Below, piece after piece: positions 11,769 through 62,366 of a stretch of DNA of 64,000 nt. Origin of the DNA: Rhodeus uyekii (taxonomy: Eukaryota > Chordata > Actinopteri > Cypriniformes > Acheilognathidae); contig JAWRVZ010000112.1 in the NCBI GenBank assembly GCA_037043235.1, forward strand, positions 806,001 to 870,000, in the 5' to 3' direction. The notes below the pieces were generated by a model that was not told where the DNA came from, made no database searches, and worked only from the letters and a program-made list of their open reading frames with translations. Made by a program: the position numbers and the translations under genes. Every line of letters starts with the position of its first letter. Within the stretch, counting starts at the first letter, position 1.

Positions 11769-12517
11769 CACTCACCTAAAGGATTATTAGGAACACCTGT
11801 TCAATTTCTCAATGCAATTACCTAATCAAACAAATTACATGGCAGTTGCTTCAATGCATTTAGGGATTGGTCCTGGTCAAGACAATCTCCTGAACTCCAA
11901 ACTGAATGTCAGAATGGGAAAGAAATTGAGCATTGGTGCCAAACGGGCCGGTCTGAGTATTTCACAATCTGCTCAGTTACTGGGATTTTCATGCACAACT
12001 ATTTCTAGGGTTTACAAAGAATGGTGTGAAAAGGTAAAAACATCCAGTATGCGGCAGTCCTGTGGGAGAAAATGCCTTGTTGATGCTGGAGGTCAGAGGA
12101 GAACGGGCCGACTGATTCAAGCTGATAGAAGAGCAACTTTGACTGAAATAACCACCCGTTACAACCTATCCTTCCAGCAGGATAATGCACCATGTCACAA
12201 AGCTCGAATCATTTCAAATTGGTTTCTTGAACATGACAAAGAGTTCACTGTACTAAAATGGCCCCACAGTCACCAGATCTCAACCCAATAGAGCATCTTT
12301 GGGATGTGGTGGAACGGGAGCTTCGTGCCCTGGATGTGCATCACACAAATTTCCATAAACTGCAAGATGTCATCTTATCAATATGGGCCAACATTTCTAA
12401 AGAATGCTTTCAGCACCTTGTTGAATCAATGCCACGTAGAATTAAGGCAGTTCTGAAGAGGAAAGGGGGTCAAACACAGTATTGGTATGCTGTTCCTAAT
12501 AATCCTTTAGGGGAGTG
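11769..12517 (+). mobile_element. Tc1-like transposon, internally deleted
   Basis: Ends CACTCACCTAAAGGATTATT (11769) and AATAATCCTTTAGGGGAGTG (ending 12517) are inverted repeats flanked by TA on both sides (11767-11768, 12518-12519), the Tc1/mariner target duplication. About 750 bp long against roughly 1.6 kb for full fish Tc1 elements. Confidence 0.9.
11914..12505 (+). pseudogene. Tc1-like transposase pseudogene
   Basis: The 5' part encodes a helix-turn-helix region (MGKKLSIGAKRAGLSISQSA, then GFSCTTISRVYKEW). After the codons for EITTRYN the reading jumps to the C-terminal catalytic part (FQQDNAPCHKA), so the middle is deleted. A frame change near 12258 then continues as PQSPDLNPIEHLWD and ends near KRKGGQTQYW. 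Deletion plus frameshift rule out a working enzyme. Confidence 0.88.
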
Positions 12518-13249
12518 TATAATGACTGAACGCTGCACAGCTGGTCAAGCGCGAACACGGAGGTTAATACAATGTCTCGTTCCCGGTCTCTCAGGAAACC
12601 GAGGTTACGACATTAACCGGAGACCTTCCCTTCCGAGAGCGGGAACGAGTCACTGCATTGAAATGCATTTAGGAACAGTGTTCAAGAGAAACGCAGATCA
12701 GCCTGAAAACACAAGGAATCAAACACCAATCACAGCGAAGAGCCACACGGCTCAACCAATAGCGACGCTGCCAGGTGTGCTCACTACTGATAGGTGAGGC
12801 TAAACCAATCAAATCAGTAGCTGAAGCCTTCCAAAATTTGCATATCAGAAAGCCTGAAAAATAGCGAGCTGCACTGAATACAGGGCAGACATGATGCATC
12901 GTAGTGCATGACTTATTAAAAATTGTTAGTGGCTAGTGAAAATGTTGTAGAAGTGATTATTTGAAAATGTAAATACTTGCAGAAATTTATAGAAATAAAG
13001 TCTTGCATATTAATATTTTGATCGGCTTCCTACTTTGTTAAATCATTGTTGATAATTATTGCGAGAAACCATTTACATGATCAGTGTCTTCACATAGATG
13101 CATATCATTAATTATGAATAATGACATATAATTAAAGGTAATTTGAGCAAATTTGTTATTTCAGAAGTATGTATCAAACTGGTAGTCCTTCGCACTAACC
13201 CAAGAAGTAGCCCTCACTTTCAGAAAGGTTGGTGACCCCTGCTGTAGAC

Positions 13250-13797
13250 CATCCCCCTTGCTTAACTGACTGAACTGATAATTGTACGAACCTGCATTAA
13301 TGATATTTTTAATAGTTTTCTTCTCTTAGATCAAATACACTCATGACCAGACTTTGTCATGCACTATATTTAAACCGAACACCAGTTGTGTTTTCTTTTA
13401 TAGCAAACTCACTCACTGGTTAATAAAAGCATTTTATCACCGAATTTGACTCATCCTAACTTTAAAGGCATTCAGGCTATACTTTTAACTGTAATGACGT
13501 GCAGAGCGATGCTAACTAACATTTTAATGTGCGAACTGATCATGGATACACACTTTTTCCTCAGACGGCAACTAATCCATGTTTAACATGTTCGTGCGTT
13601 TCACAAGCATGCATTATTATACCCCAAAAACACATTATTAGACGCTAAAACCCTCACTTTACTAATATGGAACATTCCTAGTTTTAATTTGGAGTTTAAC
13701 TTTCGTCCGCCATTTTGTGCATGGCGTTCGTGAAAATCGCGGTCAAACATTTTATGTCTCCGGTATGAACTAGCTCTCTAAGGAACTCCAATAACGT
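13250..13797. other. Intergenic, nothing recognised
   Basis: Unique-looking AT-rich sequence between two transposon relics; no exon, RNA gene or repeat recognised. Confidence 0.6.
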
Positions 13798-14199
13798 ACA
13801 ATATTCGGTAATCATGGAGTTTAGGTGCCTATATATATAAAACACTAAATAAGCAATAGGGACTTAAAGATAATCATACATGGTCAAGGAATGCAACAAA
13901 ACCAAATTGATGAAATCCAACATCTACACGGGATAATTGCAGCTTTAGCCGAAAATGCTGCTTCAAACATGTCATCGTTTCGAAATCGATTTCGGAACAC
14001 GAACTCGTGAGGCAGGATGGAAATAAATAGGATGCGTGACGTGACAAACTTCTTTTAAGTCTTTTAAGTTTAGGTTTGGCACGCGTCCACATATTCGCGA
14101 CGTTGTTCGTGTGGATCTACGTGTCCACTAGGTTATTGAATACGCGACATGTGGCCATTTGAATATAGGCACCTAAACTCCATGGTTACCCAATATTAT
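13798..14199. mobile_element. MITE-like inverted-repeat element, 0.4 kb
   Basis: Left arm CATGGAGTTTAGGTGCCTAT (from 13814) is inverted at 14164-14184 (ATAGGCACCTAAACTCCATG), and pairing extends outward through AATATT on both sides. No coding sequence. The interior is unusually GC-richer than its flanks. Confidence 0.75.
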
Positions 14200-14394
14200 A
14201 AGTGTGATTCATTGTTTCACGCCAGCTTACCTGTCAAAAGACAAACGCACAGGTTAATCACGGAGTTCTGCGTTGCGTGTAAACCTCCACTCATCACATA
14301 CTGACACTGTTTCTGTTATTCAACTACTGGTGCGTTGTGTACCGCTCGGCTGCCCCCTGCTGGCCAAACCCGTTATTACAAAAACACTCATGGC

Positions 14395-14530
14395 TACACA
14401 TACCGGTATATTACCATAATATATATTTTATATATTATACTATTACCATAATTCATTTATATATACCACAATTTTAATATATATATATATATATTTAATA
14501 TATATATATATAATTATGGTAATAGAGTAG
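14395..14530. repeat. AT palindrome and (TA)n tract
   Basis: TATTACCATAATATATATTT and later ATATATAATTATGGTAATAG are inverted, separated by (TA)n runs at about 14478-14512. Could fold into a cruciform; may be a small palindromic MITE. Confidence 0.6.
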
Positions 14531-15146
14531 TACATTACAATTGAAATAATTCACATCCTGAATTCAGTTTTGGTACCATGACTTTACATTTATTATATTT
14601 TTTTCACTTGTGCATACACTGAAAAAATAGCATAGAATTAAAAAAAATCCTTTTCTTATCAAAATCCTTCCATTAATCTTTTTTTTTTGCCTTCCAAGTC
14701 AGCTGCATGTGTGAAAATATATTACTACATACAAAGATCAATAAGAAAATACAGAATACAATATATTAAAGTTGTCATAGACGTGTCTTACTATCTGTCA
14801 AACACAATAACTCGTTGATACAGGCAAGTAAAATAAATGGCACAGCTTAAAGTAACTGAATGAGTACATGGCCACACGTCTTTGGTTACAAACAGCTTCT
14901 GGAGATCATGAAATACAGAATGGAGGCAGAATCGTCCACCTGTCCTTTCAGTTTAAAGACCGATTACATTCCAATATAATGTTTTACTACATGATACGAC
15001 ATGATGAGTGACGGTCAGCTGACCAAGCTATGGTTCATAGTCTTCTGCTAATGTGGATGGTTATGTACTTCCATCCATTTAATTGTATTCTATTTATGAA
15101 CAGTGCATGAAATACGAAATAAAGTTATTTTCTTCCAACTCTAAGG

Positions 15147-15750
15147 GTGTTCCTCAAACGGAAGGCTGCATATCTCGGCTGCCGCGTCATCAAACGTCAC
15201 TGAAGGCCATCTCAATTTGAAGGATCCTTCGTTTCTCGTCCTTCATTCGGCCTGTTTTGAAGGATCTATCGGACGTATCCTTCACGGCCTTAAATCACCC
15301 ACAATCCTTTGCAAAAAAACGAGTCGGTCTGAGTTTATTATGAAACGTAAAACAAATATTTTCAGATGCTATCTTTTGTTTTGCTGTAAAATAATCACTT
15401 AACACTAAACTGACAACAATGGAAGCCACTGGGAGACGGAGGAATTGCATTGACAGTATAAAGATTTTAACAGTATTTTGGTGCCGTGACCCTGTGTGAC
15501 GTTAACCACGCACCCTTGCTGGACTAGGAGGAGGACTCGAGCCTGCAGCCTCTGGAAGACTGGACTAGGAAGGTCACAGTCTCAGTATAAAGTATCTACA
15601 GTATAAAGATATGCAATATAAAGTTTTAACAGTATTTTGGTGCCGTGACCCTGTGTGACGTTAACCACGAACCCTTGCTGGACTGTCTCAGGACTGGACT
15701 AGGAAGGTCACAGTCTCGGTAAGACGCAGCCTTCCGTTTGAGGAGCGCAC
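15147..15750. mobile_element. Inverted-repeat DNA element with an internal duplication
   Basis: TCCTCAAACGGAAGGCTGC near 15151 is inverted at 15726-15745 (GCAGCCTTCCGTTTGAGGA). Inside, a block including AACAGTATTTTGGTGCCGTG then ACCCTGTGTGACGTTAACCA occurs twice, near 15469 and 15626 (about 157 bp apart). The GGTGCCGTGACC motif resembles a primer-binding site of some LTR elements, so part of the interior may be captured. Confidence 0.7.
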
Positions 15751-16169
15751 TAAAGGCAGGCAAGCGAATTCTCTCTGAATAATAATCACATGACCATCAG
15801 CCTTCCACTGTGACATCATACTACATGACATATACATCTCCCTTATACTGGAACCCCAGCAGAGCACAACAGCTGCTCAGCGTCACCACTACGCCATGTC
15901 TGGTCCTCCATCTGTTTCTCCTTCTCAAACACTCAAACTTCCTCTACCATTCGCAGACACCGGGCCAGATTCAGAAACCATGGCACCTCCTTTCCAGTTA
16001 AAAGGACAAAAAAATGCACTTAAATGAGGTGGATTCATATAATAAATGTTCTTTGACCATCATTTAGTGTGTCAAAACAAAAACAGGAAAAAAGTGACTG
16101 ATGAGAGCAGATATATATTGATTGTCTTACTGCAGAGGCTTTTATCTGAGCAATTCAAAGTATGTCTGA
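15751..16169. other. Intergenic, nothing recognised
   Basis: Sequence between the inverted-repeat element and the tns2 3' end. No feature supported. Confidence 0.55.
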
Positions 16170-16489
16170 GTGCATATATAACATTTATTTTATTCAGGGG
16201 TCAATGCAGTGCCTAAAATGTACATATTTTAAAAAACCTTAGTGAGTTTATTTGATAAAATCATTTACAATCCTACAAACACCAAAACAAAGCTCTAAAA
16301 ACTGATGGTTGGCTTTAGTTTGGTTACATTCTGTGTATTTTGGTCTTAATGTGTTTTGGTATCGTGTTAATCAACGGTCTTTGCCAAAAAGTTCCTGCGG
16401 TCTTTAGTTCTGAAGCCCTTAGACTTGACAGAAGGTGCAACATTACAGTCTTGTACGTGAAGATAAGCGATCCTGCCGGTCCCCGGGCT
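16170..16489 (-). other. tns2: tns2 3' UTR (short)
   Basis: After the TAG, minus-strand AATAAA hexamers occur at 16252-16247 and in a cluster at 16194-16184. A 3' end near 16165-16230 is inferred. Confidence 0.5.
16184..16194 (-). terminator. Polyadenylation signals (tns2)
   Basis: Overlapping minus-strand AATAAA hexamers about 300 nt past the stop; another lies at 16247-16252. Confidence 0.45.
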
Positions 16490-55853
<39,364 letters not shown>

Positions 55854-55862
55854 CTTTCTATG

Positions 55863-56515
55863 CTGAGAACAAAGACAAAAACCCGACAAATCCTTTTATC
55901 TGAAAGTGACGCATCTAACCGTGAGTAACTTAATGAAAGCTCTCTGAATCACTCTCAAAAAAAAAAGATGCCTCTCGCCCACATGCCCTCAGCAAATGCC
56001 AATATATATGTTAACACTTCTGATTAGGATCAAGACTAACAAACAGCACAAACTCATCATGCACCATGTTTGTACTATTGGTTTGGTTTGCTTTTAACTA
56101 TGTATGACATCGCAGCAGAAGAGCATAATGCAGCTTTGTGTTTGAATGTGCACTTTCCATTTGGCAGAAGTAAAGGGGTTTAGCACTCTTTTCCACTCTC
56201 TCTCTCTCTCTTTTTGGACCCTGTTTGGACAGCTGGCGAGAAATGCAGCACGTGCCCGTTAAGTGCCATAGTCACTGTTTCTATGAGCTGGCACCATTGC
56301 ATACAGCCACTTGAGTCCTTCACTCTTCAGCCATTGTCTTGAGGTACAATGGGCATCTCCAAATATCACCTGTGAATACCCTCCAGTCATTATTTTTGTT
56401 AAAATACGTTTTTAAATCCAGATTTAATGTGTAAAAACTATTAGAAGTAGTATTTATGATTTACTAATTTACACCCTTTTGGATGATAAAACAGATGATC
56501 AAACCAGAACATCAT
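55863..56515 (-). other. Region upstream of the tns2 start exon
   Basis: Presumed first intron, beginning at acceptor TTGTTCTCAG. A CT-rich run at 56196-56212. No exon recognised. Confidence 0.5.
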
Positions 56516-56519
56516 AACA

Positions 56520-58345
56520 ACCATACAGCAACACTCAAGCACCCAAATAGCAAAACCCTAGAACAGAGGATTTTAAATAGCACTGCACAGTTTGTATGTC
56601 TGTCTTATTAGACTTCAGGTCTTGAGTTGAATCAAGTGCATTAGATGAGGGAGAAATGCGCAGTGCTGTTTGAAAACCTAGACAGCACACAAAACACTCA
56701 ACTGCCCACATAATAAATCTAGCAACATCGTAGCCACATAGCAGATGTGAGAAACTCTAGAAACCAGCCACTATACATATTATAACCATAGCAACCACTC
56801 ACAACATAACAAAACCACAAAGCAACACCCTAGCAACGATCCAGTACACCCCAGTACCCACGTAATCCTAGCAATCAGTTAAAGAGCTCTCCCGCCTGTA
56901 GCCTATGTAATCTTGAAGACATTGAAACCACCTAAACCACATAGAAAACCCCACCACGCATATATAGCAACACACTAGAAACCACCATAACAACCCTAGC
57001 AACCACCTAGAACACCATAACAACAGAGCAACACCCTAGCAACTACCCAGGACATAGTATCCAGGAAATAATAACCACATAGTAGCACGCTAGCAACAAC
57101 CAAGAACACCACACTGCCCACAGACATAACCCTAGAAACCACCCAGAATAACATAACCACATAACAACACTCTATCAACCACACAGAACACCACACGTAC
57201 TAACCTTAGCAACCATGCATAACATCATAACAACCATAGAGCAAAATCCTAGCAAAAACAGAACATCCTATTTCCCACATAATGACCCTAGAAATCACCC
57301 AGAATACAAAACAATTACATAGCAACACCCCAGCAAACACCCAGAACACCCCACTTCCAATATAATGACTCTAGCAATCACCAAAAACACCATAATAACC
57401 ACAAAGCAACGCCTCATCAACCCCCCCAAAACACCCCACTTCCAAAATAATGACCAAAACAATCACCTAAAATACTATATCCACATAGCAACACCTTAAT
57501 AACCACACAGAACACCCCAATTCCAATATAATGACTCTAGCAATAACCAAAAACACCATAATAACCACAAAGCAATGCCTCATCAACCCCCCCCCAAAAC
57601 ACCCCACTTCCAAAATAATGACTCTAGCAATCACCAAAAACACCATAATAACTACAAAGCAACGCCTCAACAACCCCCCCCCCCCCAAAACACCCCACTT
57701 CCAAAATAATGACCAAAACAATCACCAAAAATACTATAACCACATAGCAACACCCCAATAACCACACAGAACACCCCACTTCCAATATAATGACTCTAGC
57801 AATCACCAACAACACCATAATAACCACAAAGCAAAGCCTCAACAACCCCCCCCCCCAGAAAACACCCCACTTCCAAAATAATGACCAAAACAATCACCTA
57901 AAATACTATATCCACATAGCAACACCTCAATAACCACACAGAACACCCCAATTCCAATATAATGACTCTAGCAATCACCAAAAACACCATAATAACCACA
58001 AAGCAACGCCTCATCAACCCCCCCCCCCCCAAAACACCCCACTTCCAAAATAATGACTCTAGCAATCACCAAAAACACCATAATAACTACAAAGCAACGC
58101 CTCAACAACCCCCCCCCCCCAAAACACCCCACTTCCAAAATAATGACCAAAACAATCACCAAAAATACTATAACCACATAGCAACATCCCAATAACCACA
58201 CAGAACACCCCACTTCCAATATAATGACTCTAGCAATCACCAACAACACCATAATAACTACAAAGCAACACCTCAACAACCCCCCCCCCAAAACACCCCA
58301 CTTCCAATATAATGACCCTAGCAATCACTCAAAACATGACAACCA
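56520..58345. repeat. CCCTAGCAACCAC minisatellite with poly-C units
   Basis: The reverse complement of the repeat type at 29.95-31.37 kb (CCTAGCAACCAC, AACACCCTAGCAA). From 57340 it becomes a regular array of about 80- and 88-bp units (CACCCCACTTCCAAAATAAT, then GACTCTAGCAATCACCAA) with seven poly-C runs of 7-13 bases at 57421, 57587, 57674, 57846, 58018, 58109 and 58280. Confidence 0.9.
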
Positions 58346-60355
58346 CACAGAAACACCATAGACAATGAGCTAACAGCATAGGAATGAGCTAAAACCTCTA
58401 AGACTTAGAGAAGACCTCTAAGAGCATATTTGACCTATATACGGTACCAAAAAAGGTACCGCGTTGGAACGTCACTCGATTTCCAATGTAAAATCTGGTC
58501 CTGAAGCAAAACCACTGGAGAAGCAGAGGAACATCTGTTACTGGTCACTACAGCCTGCCCTCTCCACATTGAGATGTCACTTTAATAGGGTCACAACCGT
58601 TTGTCCCTTTGACTCTTCTGTGACATATGACTTCTTCAGTGTGACTAAGACGGTTGAGAAACCTTAATATGATTGCCTAAGAAGAAGAGCAAGTCTTTCA
58701 TTCACTTTGAGCAAACATTCGAGATCAGCTGATTCAGGCGTTGGCAAATGCCCTGTAAAAGCGCCCCATGACAAACGTTGTGTGTTATGCATTAAAGTGT
58801 GTCCCATTTAAACTTGCAAGAAAGCCCACTTTCTTTGTTAATCAACCCGGATTGTCTTGTGTCACGCCTCACAGAGAGAGACAGAGATCTCAGCCAGATC
58901 ACGGCGATTTGCTTGGCTTCTCTAGGAGTTCAGTAAGCCACACAAATTAAACTCATCAGCTGCTTTTCCGTTTCTCTTTTACAGCTCCTTAATGCTTGGA
59001 TTTACTCTTTTTCTACTAATTTTAGTTTCTAGTTTTTCCCATGCAGACTCTATTCATTTCCAGGGTCAACCACATAAATACCTGTCCATGATAAAAATGT
59101 TTAAAGAAGAAGAAAAATCTATTTGAAAACATATGCTCAGTTGACATGTATTCATGCTTGTTTCATATGGTTTTGAATTTTTCAAAAAGACATTTCACTC
59201 AGATGAACTGGAGACCCAAATATGCCACAAACTACTGAAAGTCTGGCTAAAACTGGATTAATTACATTATTAGGTCAAAAAAGACAAAAAAAATTACAAA
59301 TATCGATGTTTGCTTAAACATCGATAAAAAAAGTATCGATTTTTTTCAACAACAAAAAAATTACTAAAAATAATTTAAAAAACGCCATTATAGTTGCAGA
59401 TGATTAGATAGATGGATAGTCTATCACTGACCAGCAGTATTTCCTCTAATTAATTGTACTAAAGTTATAGTTCTAAAGTTCTAAACACAGTATGACGGTG
59501 CTTTTGTACTCAGATAAATTCAGTACTCACATATTTGGATCTCACATAAAATACTTAAAAACCTTAAAAAGAAATGCGTGTATGTAATTTAGCCCTAATA
59601 ATACTAATAATAACAGAGAGCTTTCTGTGTGCCTTAGTGATGTGAGCAGAGAATGTACATTATACAGCTTACCTTTCCAGTGCTAAAGTCCACAAGGGTC
59701 AAGGACCCGGCAGAAAACAAGAATCAGCGTGCCATTACCTGCACTAAGTAACCCCACCCCATTTAACCAAGCGTGCAAAATCACGTCTCACAGGTCCAGT
59801 CCTCTCCGAGGTGTGACTGCACCACCCGTCAACAGACCAACCTACTGCCCGGCTGACAGTCAGGGTAGGGACGGCCCACGGGGCACGGAGCAGAGACAAG
59901 GAGGGACTGTTCACTTAAATTTAGCCATCCAGAATAGGCATGCCAAGGCTCTCCAGCAAAAAGGACAGCCTTTGAGAGAGAAAACCCTCCCCTTCAACCC
60001 CAAATGAAAGAACAGAAGAGGAATTGAACGGACAATCTGCACCTAAACAGACATTGAAATGTCAGAAAGTTAGAGGGAAGTTTGTATTTTGGGCAAACGC
60101 ACACTCTTGGACCAATTTTCCCATGATTCTTCACCTCTGCACTCTCCTCTTTTCCAGAAATAGCTCCAGCTTCAACAGATCCTCACATTGTGCGCAATAT
60201 CCTGCAATGAAACGAACTTTGTGTTCCAGCCCAACTTGGACATTGGTACATGCAGGCTCTGAATGCAAAGCCCAACAAGAACATAAACACAGATTGACAT
60301 TTAGGGGTCAATGACATACACAAGTTTCCAGGATAAGGAAAAGCTTTTTTATATA
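58346..60355. other. Upstream region, nothing firm
   Basis: Includes a small palindrome TATCGATGTTT/AAACATCGATA at 59301-59326 and the inverted pair ACGGTACC/GGTACCGCG at 58441-58462. No gene supported. Confidence 0.5.
59672..59720 (-). other. Candidate non-coding 5' exon of tns2
   Basis: On the minus strand the sequence CACTGGAAAG is followed by GTAAGC at 59671-59666, a strong donor. tns2 needs an upstream exon because its start exon opens with an acceptor. No promoter element identified, so this is only a candidate. Confidence 0.2.
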
Positions 60356-60542
60356 TTAGTTCATTATGTAAAATGTCATGTGACTTCCTGAAAATGTCAT
60401 GAATTTATATTAATATACTCCACAATTAATTAAATGTATATATATACTTATATATATGTTAAGAATTATATATTTATAATACATAAATTGATCATTCATG
60501 ACATTTTTAGGGAGTCACATGACATTTTATATGATGGACTAA
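60356..60542. mobile_element. Palindromic MITE, 187 bp
   Basis: TAAAATGTCATGTGACTTCC near 60369 is inverted at 60509-60529 (GGGAGTCACATGACATTTTA), with pairing extending to TTAG/CTAA at the ends. An AT-rich loop separates the arms. Confidence 0.8.
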
Positions 60543-60846
60543 TCTTGTCTTGTCATAATTCTGACGGAAAGTCACGAGGATCCGTAGAATCATTTCCAGT
60601 TTTATTTTTTAAACTTTTTTTTCAAGAATTTTATTATTTAATGAACATTTTTCCTTTCTTTCTTCATTAAATAATATTCTATTTTTATTATTTTCTTTTT
60701 TTTTTCATTTTTAACCTCGAAAGAAAATATTAATATATTTCAATTTTAAAAAATAACATCATAGAAGAGGTGTATTCAGGTCACTGAATGTATTAATTGC
60801 ATTTTAGATACGTGTTAATGTATTCACAGATGGAAAAAAATGAGCA

Positions 60847-61196
60847 TTAGGGGCCGTTTACACTACACCATTTTCAAATAGAAACTTTTTCTGTGTTTTG
60901 GTCATTTTTGAAAACTATACCGTCTCCATATAAACTACAAAACTGCAAATTTGTGAAAATGGTGACTTCATGCACAAGCATTTGTATTATGTCTTCAGAT
61001 TGTAGGCATGTAGTGTTTATTTACAAAGTGACATCACCAACTTCTGGCCTGGCATCAAAATACAGTGTTTGTAGTTGTTTTCTCAAATCTGTGTTAACGG
61101 TTATCATTTTGATGTTTTGACTGTACATGTCTGTACACACAAAAAGGAACAACTTTTCTGTTTTTAGTACAGCGTTGTCATGTAAATGTCCCCTAA
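60847..61196. mobile_element. MITE, TTAGGGGCCGTTTACA ends
   Basis: TTAGGGGCCGTTTACA (60847-60862) and TGTAAATGTCCCCTAA (61181-61196) are near-perfect inverted repeats. Non-coding, 350 bp. Confidence 0.8.
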
Positions 61197-62345
61197 ACAA
61201 ATGAGATGAGACACACTCATGCAAATGAGACACAAAACATCCTGTAACAGTCGCTGTAGTTGAAGATCTAAATCAAGAAAGTCATTGAAACCACTGCAGA
61301 TTTAGTGGTGGAGCCAAATGGTGAAGAATTTAAACCTCTAAGGTAAAGATGCAAGTAGAAGCAGCCCACAAACTGGAGAATTGCTAAGATCTCACCACAA
61401 ATGTTCTCCAACTAGCATGGCATTGATGCCCAGGGTGCCCCAGAGAGCCTGTCCCTGCCATCATTCTCCAGTGGGTCACAGTAAACAAAAAGCATCTGTG
61501 AAACACCACATTATCAATCACTAAATCGTGCCTGCAACGATGGTGGTCCAGAAACAGATGCTATCCATTACGTTTTCAAAATCATAGAGACAAAGAAGCT
61601 TCGGTAAGACGGCGCAAACAACAATTCATGAAAATCAGTAGAATAAACATCAGCTGGGCTGGAGGAAGGGAACTGAGATCTTTTACATCAAACTGTCCTC
61701 ATGTGATGAGCCAATAAGGGAATATGCGAGAGCTTGATTAACTGCTGCTATAACCTACACTTGCTGAAAAAGTGTTTTTAATGCCAGAGGAATTAGCTCT
61801 GCAGCCCAAGATATTCAGATGAGGTGTTTATAGTGGCGTTCGAAGTAATGACACTAAAACCCTGTCATTTTCCACGATTGCTGATTGTAGTCAACTATAT
61901 TTTCAATGTCTGTCTGTGCAAAACTCACAGCCATAATGCAATAGGGGAGTTAATTTGCAGTTTCTAGTGTGTCCTACACTGTTAAAAATATCCTGTTAAA
62001 TTTAGAGTAAAAAACTGTTGCCAGAGTGTTTCAGGTGCTGCAGGATGGCATATTAGTGGCTGTATTTTGTTGCAAGTTATAACTGTATATTTCAATGAGT
62101 GATATAGTGTTATCAAAATCTGTACCTTATAATTTAATGATCACCATCATAATAATAAGGTCACATTTGGCCAAGTAAATCATCCTGGAACAACATCACT
62201 GTAACATCACTAAAACAATTTTATCCTTATGAAATCTGGTCTGTCCATAAACTGTGAACAGGTCAGTCACATAAAGACAAACAACCCATCAAGTTAAAAC
62301 TATTTATACTAAAATAAAGCTAGAAACATGAATTAACACAATAGA
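61197..62345. other. Upstream region, nothing recognised
   Basis: Unique-looking AT-rich sequence; no exon, RNA gene or repeat supported. Confidence 0.5.
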
Positions 62346-62366
62346 ACACAAAACACCCTAATTTTT

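Larger units (their letters stand above)
11588..13249. mobile_element. hAT (Charlie-like) element, split by a Tc1 copy
   Basis: Left end CAGGGGTCACCA at 11596 pairs with TGGTGACCCCTG ending at 13241. Flanking 8-mers ATTTAGAC (11588-11595) and CTGTAGAC (13242-13249) match at 6 of 8 positions, as expected for an aged hAT target duplication. The right interior (AAGAAGTAGCCCTCACTTTC) resembles hAT-Charlie ends. A Tc1 element sits inside at 11769-12517. The origin of 12540-12990 within it is unclear. No intact transposase. Confidence 0.75.

Noticed and set aside
12258..12797. Frame encoding PQSPDLNPIEHLWD as a separate gene
   Set aside because: It is the C-terminal part of a Tc1 transposase, frameshifted and inside a deleted element, then running into unrelated sequence.
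57467..58324. Minus-strand frames of repeated Val/Cys/Phe-rich peptides resembling membrane proteins
   Set aside because: They translate the poly-C minisatellite; hydrophobicity comes from the repeat unit.
58464..58667. Small frame beginning MERHSISNVKSGPE
   Set aside because: No recognised domain and no supporting signals; nearby GGTACC palindrome alone is not evidence of a gene.
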